Positions 57,432 to 64,000 of a DNA stretch of 64,000 nucleotides are shown here, piece by piece. The notes under the pieces were generated by a model. The model made no database searches, was not told the DNA's origin, and saw only the letters and a program-made list of their open reading frames with translations. Source of the DNA: Actinobaculum sp. 313 (lineage in GTDB: Bacteria; Actinomycetota; Actinomycetes; Actinomycetales; Actinomycetaceae); the NCBI RefSeq assembly GCF_003073475.1, contig NZ_CP029033.1:1612001-1676000 (forward strand). The letters are read 5' to 3'. Numbering within the stretch: position 1 is the stretch's first letter; the number at the start of each line of letters is the position of its first letter. The translations under genes were made by a program, and so were the position numbers.

Positions 57432-57446
57432 TGATAATGATTCTCA
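57432..57446 (+). promoter_or_regulatory. Zur/Fur-type operator
   Basis: TGATAATGATTCTCA is palindromic at 12 of 14 flanking positions around its centre (TGA-N-AAT-N-ATT-N-TCA), matching the AT-rich zinc-uptake-repressor boxes of Actinobacteria. It overlaps the start codon of znuA. The Zur-like protein is encoded in the same operon at 60078, so negative autoregulation by zinc is expected. Confidence 0.75.
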
Positions 57447-58366
57447 TGACTCCTTTGTTTCGTTCGCGCTTTATAGCTCTATGCGCCACTCTGGCCGTGA
57501 CGCTCGGAGCAGTCGGCTGCTCCTCCACGAACTCCAGCGACGATGGTACTCTCCATGTATCCGCGTCGTTCTATCCCATCGCCTGGCTCAGCGAGCAAAT
57601 CGGCGGTGACAGGGTCACCGTCACCAGCGTGACGCCAACCAATGTTGAGCCGCACGATTACGAACTCTCCCCCGCCGATGTCACAGCCTTGAGCAAAGCA
57701 GATCTCATCGTGTACGTGGCTGGTTTCCAACCCTCAATGGACGACGCAGTCGACCAGCTCACCGGTCCGAGCGTCGCTGAACTCTCTTCAGTCGCCGACC
57801 TGCAAAAGGCGTCCTCAGCCGCGGTGGAAGCCGACGGGAGCACAAGCGAGTCCAACCTGGATCCGCACTTCTGGCTCGATCCGGTGCGAATGCAGGCAGT
57901 CGCCGCCGAAATCGAGCGGTCGCTGGCAGAGCAAGACCCTGATAATGCAGCCACATATGAAAAGAACCTTGGCGCACTACAACAAAGACTGACCGCACTC
58001 GATTCTGCCTATGAGACGGGGCTTGCCACTTGCGAAAGAGACACGATAGTCACATCCCACGCTGCCTTCAGTTATATGGCGAACCGGTACGGCCTCACCC
58101 AAGTCTCCATTTCTGGCATTGACCCTGAATCGGAACCGAGCCCAGCCGATCTAGCTGCGGTGAAGAAGGCCGTTGAAGAAACCGGTACGACCACAATATT
58201 CACGGAGTCGCTGGTCTCCCCGAAAACCGCTAACGCGCTCGCGGCCGAAACGGGTACGGAAACCGCTGTTCTTGATCCTATGGAGTCACAACCTCAGGAA
58301 GATGACTACCTCGCGGCGATGGAGAGTAATCTCAGTGCGTTGCGAACAGCCTTGAGTTGTCAGTGA
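57446..58366 (+). CDS. znuA: Zinc/manganese ABC transporter substrate-binding lipoprotein
   Basis: Extracellular metal-binding protein of the cluster A-I (ZnuA/TroA) family. About 306 residues with signal peptide and lipobox AVGC near 22-25. Metal-ligand motifs: His in TNVEPHDYELSP, His in LDPHFWLDPVRMQ, His in TSHAAFSYMANRYGL and the acidic site in AVLDPMESQ. It lacks the His/Asp-rich loop of many zinc-specific forms, so metal choice is set by the Zur context. The start may be ATG 57446 or 57437; both overlap the Zur-like box, and there is no Shine-Dalgarno, which suggests leaderless translation. It heads the operon znuA-znuC-znuB-zur. Confidence 0.93.
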   Translation: MTPLFRSRFIALCATLAVTLGAVGCSSTNSSDDGTLHVSASFYPIAWLSEQIGGDRVTVTSVTPTNVEPHDYELSPADVTALSKADLIVYVAGFQPSMDDAVDQLTGPSVAELSSVADLQKASSAAVEADGSTSESNLDPHFWLDPVRMQAVAAEIERSLAEQDPDNAATYEKNLGALQQRLTALDSAYETGLATCERDTIVTSHAAFSYMANRYGLTQVSISGIDPESEPSPADLAAVKKAVEETGTTTIFTESLVSPKTANALAAETGTETAVLDPMESQPQEDDYLAAMESNLSALRTALSCQ

Positions 58367-58379
58367 ATGAGAGCCACCA

Positions 58380-59206
58380 GTGACTGAAGTACCAGTGAAC
58401 TCTTCCCACGACCGGGACCTCTACACTGCTATCGCAGTAGAGGATTTATCCGTGGTTCTCGGGCCACGCGTATCCTCTCAGATATCACCTTCACCGTCGC
58501 GACGGGTTCCTCCGTCGCGCTTCTCGGCGCGAATGGCTCGGGAAAATCCACCCTCGTCAAGGCTATTCTCGGCGTCGTACCCCCAGCGTCCGGAACGATT
58601 AGGATATTCGGCACTCCTCTTTCGTCCCGACGCACCGTTACGTGGCAGAAGATCGGCTACGTACCACAGCGTGTCAGTGCCGCATCCGGTGTACCAGCCA
58701 CCACCCTGGAGGTCGTCAGATCGGGACTCCTCTCCCCCGGCAGGCTCTGGCTAAGACGCGGACGCAAAGCCAAGGCGCGCGCACTGGAAGCTCTCGATGC
58801 GGTTGGGCTAGCAGACCGTGCACGCGACCATGTCCAGGTACTCTCCGGTGGGCAAGCTCAACGCGTCCTCATCGCACGGGCCCTAGTACGTAATCCCGAA
58901 CTGCTTATTCTGGACGAGCCACTGGCAGGCATTGATCAGGAGTCACGGGAAACGCTTGCGCTTACCCTCTCGCGCCTTCGTGAACAGGGAGTCACTCTGC
59001 TCACCGTACTACACCAAATTGGCGAGCTAGCACCCCTCATTGGCCGAGTGATTGAACTCGACAGCGGCAGGATTGTCCGCGATAACCCGTTCTCCCCCAC
59101 GGAGCATGCTCAGCAGAGCACTGGCGAAGACCACGACCACCACGGACCGGAAGCAGCGGGGCGTCCCCCGCATCACGCACCCGTATTGCGAACGGAAACA
59201 CGATGA
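58380..59206 (+). CDS. znuC: Zinc ABC transporter ATPase (frameshifted as assembled)
   Basis: ATPase of the zinc importer. From GTG 58380 the protein reads MTEVPVNSSHDRDL to LSVVLG and then leaves frame. In the next frame it continues with TRILSDITFTVATGSSVALLGANGSGKSTLVKAILG (Walker A), signature LSGGQAQRVLIARA, Walker B LLILDEPLAGID and the switch His in TVLHQIG, ending with a His/Asp-rich tail (EDHDHHGPEAAGRPPHHAP). Adding one G at 58461-58463 gives about 275 residues, and the span is 3n-1. Its stop overlaps the znuB start (ATGA). The His-rich tail could bind zinc. Confidence 0.9.
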
Positions 59207-60081
59207 TTGAACTCTTGTCCTCCGACCTGATGCAGCGTGCCCTCGTCGTCGCCTTCCTTGTCGGACTGTCCGCTCCCGTTGTCGGCACCTATCTAGTACA
59301 GCGTGGTATGGCGCTGATGGGCGACGGGATCGGACACGTGTCGCTCACCGGCGTTGCACTGGGTTGGCTGGTAGCGGGAGCGCTCGGACTCTCCCCTAAC
59401 GATATTCTCGCCATTCCGGGCGCGATCCTCGCGTCACTCGTAGGTGCCATTCTCATCGAGGTTGTCCGCTCAACCGGTCGCACCGGCGGCGACGTCGCCC
59501 TGGCAATGCTCTTCTACGGCGGCATTGCCGGAGGCGTACTCCTCATCCGCATCGCTGGCGGCACAACCACCAATCTGAACAGTTATCTCTTCGGCTCCCT
59601 CGCCGTCGTCTCTACGGCCGATGTGCGATACACTGTCGCCCTTGCGATTGTCATCATGACGATTGGCATTGGTCTGCGAGAAGCACTTTTCGCCCTCTCC
59701 CATGACGAAGAGTTCGCCCGGGCATCCGGCCTGCCGGTGCAAACCCTCAATGTACTTGTTGCGGTCGTGGCGGCGCTCACGGTCTCCGTGTCCATGCGTG
59801 TCGTCGGCGTGCTCCTCGTCTCCGCCATCATGATCGTTCCAGTAGCAATCGCCCAGCTCGTCTCATCGTCCTTCGCACGCACCATGCATATTGCCATGGG
59901 TATCGGGGTGACGGCGTGCATTAGCGGCCTTGTCATCACCTACTATGTTCCGGCCTCGCCCGGAGCGACTATTGTCGTTATGCTGATAACCGTATACGCA
60001 ATTGTCGCACTGGTCCGGGCGACAATGTCGGCAACGGCACGGCGCCGTTCACGGCATCAGCAGGTAGAGGCGATTTCATGA
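59203..60081 (+). CDS. znuB: Zinc ABC transporter permease
   Basis: A 292-residue ABC-3 family membrane protein with eight or nine helices. Typical parts are AFLVGLSAPVVGTYLVQRGMALMGDGIGHVSLTGVALG near the N-terminus, SYLFGSLAVVS, DEEFARASGLPV (contact loop for the ATPase) and VVGVLLVSAIMIVPVAIAQL. The start codon overlaps the znuC stop and its own stop overlaps the zur start by four bases, so the operon is tightly coupled. Confidence 0.95.
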   Translation: MIELLSSDLMQRALVVAFLVGLSAPVVGTYLVQRGMALMGDGIGHVSLTGVALGWLVAGALGLSPNDILAIPGAILASLVGAILIEVVRSTGRTGGDVALAMLFYGGIAGGVLLIRIAGGTTTNLNSYLFGSLAVVSTADVRYTVALAIVIMTIGIGLREALFALSHDEEFARASGLPVQTLNVLVAVVAALTVSVSMRVVGVLLVSAIMIVPVAIAQLVSSSFARTMHIAMGIGVTACISGLVITYYVPASPGATIVVMLITVYAIVALVRATMSATARRRSRHQQVEAIS

Positions 60082-60551
60082 CAGAACAACCACGCCGAAC
60101 GGCGCAGCGGATGGCCATCCAAGAGGAAATGGCACGAATGCCGGGATTCGTCAGCGCGCAGGAACTGCACGGCAGGCTTGTGAACTCAGGGCAAGGAATC
60201 GGCCTCGCCACTGTCTATCGCACGCTACAGAGCCTCGCAGATCGGGGAGTACTTGACGTGCTCCGTCGCGACAACGAAACGCTGTACCGGCACTGCGTTT
60301 CCGAAGAACACCACCATCACCTCGTGTGTCGGCAATGTGGAGCCACCGTGGAAGTATCCGGCGCCGATGTCGAGGCATGGGCCTTGCGAGTAGCTGCAGA
60401 GGCGGGTTTCACAAATATCTCACATACCTTGGAACTGGACGGAATTTGCCGAGACTGCACACGGGCCAATACGGTGCCAACCAGCACCAATGATCCTGCC
60501 GAAAAACCCAGCATGCAGAGCAACACACGCACAACAGAAGAGAGAGGCTGA
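60078..60551 (+). CDS. zur: Fur-family zinc uptake regulator
   Basis: A 157-residue Fur-family repressor. N-terminal winged helix with SAQELHGRLVNSGQGIGLATVYRTLQSLADRG (about 26-57), then the dimerisation/metal domain with YRHCVSEEHHHHLVCRQCGATVEV and CRDC: the two CxxC pairs form the structural zinc site and the His cluster the sensor site. A Zur-type palindrome sits at the head of the operon (57432), so it should repress znuACB-zur when zinc is sufficient. The Ser/Thr-rich C-terminal 25 residues are outside the usual fold. Identification as Zur rather than Fur or PerR rests on context. Confidence 0.93.
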   Translation: MTEQPRRTAQRMAIQEEMARMPGFVSAQELHGRLVNSGQGIGLATVYRTLQSLADRGVLDVLRRDNETLYRHCVSEEHHHHLVCRQCGATVEVSGADVEAWALRVAAEAGFTNISHTLELDGICRDCTRANTVPTSTNDPAEKPSMQSNTRTTEERG

Positions 60552-60555
60552 CACA

Positions 60556-60771
60556 ATGGACGAAATCCGGGTGCGTCTTCCTATCCGGCTGGGACAGTTC
60601 TTAAAACTCGCTTCACTGGCTGACTCGGGTGCACAGGCGCGTGAACTCATCGAAGACGGCGAGATCACCGTCAACGACGTAGTCGAAACTCACCGTGGGC
60701 ACCGTTTGGCGGACGGCGACGTCGTCGCACTGGACGGCACTACGGTGCGCGTGCGCGGAACCGACAGCTAG
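60556..60771 (+). CDS. Small S4-domain RNA-binding protein
   Basis: A 71-residue protein that is one S4 domain: IRLGQFLKLASLADSGAQARELIEDGEITVNDVVET followed by RRG-like HRLADGDVVALDG. It resembles YbcJ/RqcP-type stand-alone S4 proteins that bind structured RNA or ribosomes; the exact role is not known. The ATG at 60556 follows AGAGAGGCTGACACA. It begins four bases after the zur stop, so it may be read from the zur transcript, although its function is likely unrelated to zinc. It converges with dnaE. Confidence 0.88.
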   Translation: MDEIRVRLPIRLGQFLKLASLADSGAQARELIEDGEITVNDVVETHRGHRLADGDVVALDGTTVRVRGTDS

Positions 60772-60791
60772 CGGCTTGCCTGCGCGCAGGA

Positions 60792-63700
60792 TCAGCTCAG
60801 CAAGCAGTTACGCCCGAGCAAAACCCGCAGATCTGAGAACATGCCTGGCCCAGGATGAACATAAAAGGCCCGGTCCACTTGCACAACCGCAGTAGAAGTC
60901 GGGCGTCGGATATGCAACCGGACTGGAGCCGAGCCGGGATACGAGCGGAGAATATTTGCCAACGACCCCATAAGCTCCTGCGTACACATCCTCTCCGGGA
61001 CCTGGAGATCCAATGGCGAATCGGGCAGGAGATCCCCGGAAGGTAAAGAAAGATCCTGCGCGGACAACTGGATCGAACCGTCACGATCCTGCACCCGACA
61101 GGTCACCACTGCAACGGCGTCTTGCGTTAGCATCGTTGACACCGCTTGATATGTGGCCGGGAAGAAGTTGATCTCCGCACTTCCGGTGAGATCCTCCAAC
61201 ACCACCGTGGCCCAGAGCTTTCCGTTCTTCTTCGACACCCGCGGTTGCACCGAGGTGATTAGTCCGGCCAGGGTCACACTGGCGCCGTCGCGGGGATTCT
61301 CCTCGTTCATCAGACGAACGATGGTGGTATCTGCAGAACGTTCCAGCACGTGCTCTAGACCAGAAAGTGGATGGTCGGAAACGTACAGGCCGAGCATGTC
61401 GCGCTCGTGATCGAGCTTTACCTTCTTATCCCACTCAGGAATATCCGGCACGCTTACTTCCACGCCCCTGCTATGGCAGGGCTGGCGCCTCCGAAGAGAT
61501 CGAACTGCCCGGCCGCCTCGTTCTTCTTCAGCGCGACGACGGAGTCAACCGCTTCCTCAACCCGCGACAACAGAGCACGGCGCGTGTAGCCAAGTGAATC
61601 GAATGCTCCCGCTTTGACGAGGCACTCGATGGCACGCTTATTGCAGACCTGCAACGGAACCTTGTCAAGGAAGTCCTGGAAGGAGGTGAAGGGTCCCTTC
61701 TCTTCACGCGCCTGTATGATCCCAGCGACGACGTTCTCGCCTACATTGCGCACCGCGGAGAGTCCGAAGCGAATCTCGTTGCCAACGGCGGAGAAGTTCG
61801 AATCCGATTCATTGACATCCGGCACCAGGACCGTGATATCCATGCGGCGGCACTCGCCCAAATACAGTGCGAGTTTGTCCTTGTTGTCCTTCTTCGACGT
61901 AAGAACCGCCGCCATGAACTCGACCGGATAGTTGGCCTTGAGGTAGGCCGTCCAGAAGGAAACAACCGCATAGGCAGCCGAGTGAGACTTATTAAAGGCG
62001 TACTGGGCGAAAGGCACCAACACACCCCACAGCGTGTCGATGCACTCGCGAGAGTACCCCTTCTCCAACATGCCCTGCGAGAAGGACTCGAACTGCTTAT
62101 TCAGCACATCGATCTTCTTTTTGCCCATGGCCTTACGCAGCGTATCCGCCTGCCCCATGGTGAAGCCAGCCACCACACGCGCGATCTCCATGACCTGCTC
62201 CTGATAGACAATCAGGCCATAAGTGGGAGCCAGAATGTCCCGTAGTTGCTCCTCTAACTCCGGGTGAATAGGCTCAATCTTCTGCAAGCCATTCTTGCGC
62301 AGAGCGTAGTTGGTATGGGAATTCATGCCCATAGGACCGGGGCGGTACAGGGCAGACACAGCCGAAATATCTTCGAAGTCCGTCGGCCGCATCTGCTTAA
62401 GCAGCGTCCGCATGCCAGCACCATCAAGCTGGAACACCCCGAGGGTGTCCGCCCGGCTAAGCAGGGCGAAAGTTGCCGGATCGTCCAGTTCTACCTTCTC
62501 GATATCAAGCGGTTCCTTATTGTTCGCCGCGATGTTGTGGAGGGCATCATCGATCGTTGTTAAATTTGATAGTCCGAGAAAGTCCATCTTGAGGATGCCC
62601 AGTTCCTCACATTGTGGATACTCGAATTGGGTGATGACGGCGCCGTCTGCCGGACGCTTCATCACCGGGATCACATCGGTGAGAGGCACACTTGACATGA
62701 GGACGGCACAGGCGTGTACGCCCCACTGGCGTGTTAGCCCTTCCAGTCCGTGGGCGAGGTCGTAAATCCGCTTTGCCTCGGGATCGGCACCGATTAGTTC
62801 TCGAAACTCACCCGCCTCCATATAACGTTCGGAGCTTTGATCGAAGATCTGCCCGAGCGGGATGTCCTTTCCCTGTACCGAGGGAGGCAATGCCTTGGTG
62901 AGTTTCTCCCCCATCTCGAATGGATAGCCCAGTACGCGCGAAGCATCCTTGAGTGCCTGCTTCGTCTTAATCGTGCCGAAAGTGACGACCTGCGACACTT
63001 TGTCCGCCCCATACTTCTTCTCGACATACTCGATGACTTCACCCCGTCGACGCTCATCGAAGTCAACGTCGATATCCGGCATGGAGATACGTTCCGGGTT
63101 CAGAAACCGTTCGAAGAGCAGACCGTGCCGGATGGGATCGAGTTCAGTGATCTGCAGGGCGTATGCAACCATCGATCCTGCACCGGAGCCACGGCCTGGT
63201 CCGACCCGAATACCGTGCTCTTTCGCCCAGAGAATATAGTCCGAGACGACTAGGAAGTATCCGGGGAATCCCATCTCAACAATGACCCCAACCTCATAGT
63301 CAGCCCGCTTCTGCACGTCTGCGGGAATGGTCTCCCCGTAACGCACATGCAGCCCGCGCTGGACCTCCTTCACGAACCAGGAGGTGATATCTTCACCGGG
63401 TGGCACCGGGAACACCGGCATGTAGTTTGCACCCTCGGCAGCGGTCTGGAAGGAGACATCGCAACGCTCCGCAATCATCAGGGTGTTCTCGCAGGCTCCG
63501 GGCAGGTCGCCGAAAAGATCCCACATCTCTTGAGAGGAACGCAGGTGGTAGCCCTCTCCGTCAAAGGTGAAACGGTTCGGATCCTGCAGGGTAGAACCCG
63601 AGTTGATGCACAGCATCGCATCCTGAATAGCTGCGTCACTGGACTGGACGTAATGCGAATCGTTGGTGGCGATCAGCGGCGCGTCGATCTTACGTGCCAA

Positions 63701-64000
63701 CTCCAGCAAGTCATTGCGGACCTTACGCTCGATGGCGTTGTTGTGGTCCATGATCTCCACAAAGTAGTTCTCACGGCCGAAAATCTCCTGCATGCGTCCG
63801 GCTGACTCAAGTGCCTCCTTATGCTGTCCAAGACGCAGCCGGGTCTGCACCTCGCCCGAAGGGCACCCGGCCGTGGCGATGAGACCCTCATGGTAGGTCT
63901 CCAGAAGCTCCATGTCCATGCGCGGCCATTTGCCCATCTGTCCTTCGAGAGATGCCCGCGAGTCCAAGCGAAACAGGTTGTGTAGGCCCGTGTTGTTATA
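60792..64000 (-). CDS. dnaE: DNA polymerase III alpha subunit (partial and frameshifted as assembled)
   Basis: Replicative polymerase. The N-terminal PHP domain is cut by the window edge. The first visible frame runs from 64000 to 61454: [35 protein letters not shown], the catalytic acids in [33 protein letters not shown]-like [11 protein letters not shown], and the thumb and helix-hairpin-helix region with [18 protein letters not shown]. It ends early at AIAGAWK. The second frame (60792-61463) continues with [31 protein letters not shown] and the OB domain with [23 protein letters not shown]. One missing base near 61463 separates them. Since dnaE is essential, a sequence error is the best reading. 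Confidence 0.94.

Noticed and set aside
61440-61475. Programmed frameshift in dnaE
   Set aside because: No slippery heptamer, no stimulatory hairpin, and the same kind of single-base loss occurs in at least seven unrelated genes.
1-64000. CRISPR arrays, insertion sequences, prophage or integrase genes
   Set aside because: None were seen: no regularly spaced repeats, no transposase or integrase motifs, and none of the three tRNA genes has an adjacent integrase or duplicated end.

Overview
The window reads as the chromosome of a high-GC Gram-positive bacterium of the Actinobacteria, most likely of the Actinomycetaceae type. The evidence is the set of actinobacterial families (DUF3052, DUF3145, DUF4191, a methionine aminopeptidase with an N-terminal extension, polyphosphate glucokinase), the pairing of glnA2 with glnE, homodimeric AceE beside DUF3052, and a FemX-type cell-wall ligase. 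No phage, transposase, plasmid or CRISPR locus was seen. The genus is inferred, not shown.

Layout. 1-1.8 kb: 3' end of pyrD (C-terminus cut by the window edge) and two small hypotheticals. 2-5.3 kb: lpdA and a two-lipoyl E2 gene; their E1 partner aceE is at 29.3 kb. 6.6-17 kb: nitrogen block with DUF4191, glnA1, an amino-acid ABC transporter, glnE and glnA2. 17-24 kb: DUF2207-like protein, panB, map, ppgK, RNase P RNA, and a coiled-coil protein coupled to a Nif3-like protein. 24.3-28.3 kb: PadR regulator and an FtsX-type ABC transporter. 28.4-32 kb: tRNA-Val, DUF3052, aceE. 32-35.3 kb: wreck of a two-gene ABC exporter. 35.2-39.2 kb: HAD phosphatase, YciO, small ORF, DUF3145, def, tRNA-Asn and two small proteins. 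39.3-43.8 kb: cell-wall group with FemX ligase, D-aspartate-ligase-like ATP-grasp enzyme and MurJ-like flippase. 44-54 kb: tRNA-CAU, BCCT transporter, dnaG, dgt, dusB, yibE/F, glyS. 54.2-57.3 kb: a cassette of a small membrane protein, a WXG100-like protein, an alpha/beta hydrolase and a lipoprotein, followed by a partial duplicate. 57.4-60.8 kb: zinc uptake operon znuACB-zur with a Zur-like box at its head, then a small S4 protein. 60.8-64 kb: dnaE, cut by the window edge.

The most important caveat is that at least eight otherwise well-conserved genes, including dnaE, dnaG and glyS which should be essential, are each broken by what looks like one missing G or C, and each complete broken gene spans 3n-1 bases. 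This pattern points to shortened G/C runs in the assembly rather than real mutation. The exporter locus at 32-35.3 kb is different: it has two apparent internal deletions and a 64-bp-offset duplication besides small indels, so it looks genuinely decayed.

The best candidates for new biology are the WXG-like/hydrolase/lipoprotein cassette with its duplicated junction, and the FemX/ATP-grasp/MurJ group, which may build an unusual peptidoglycan cross-bridge.
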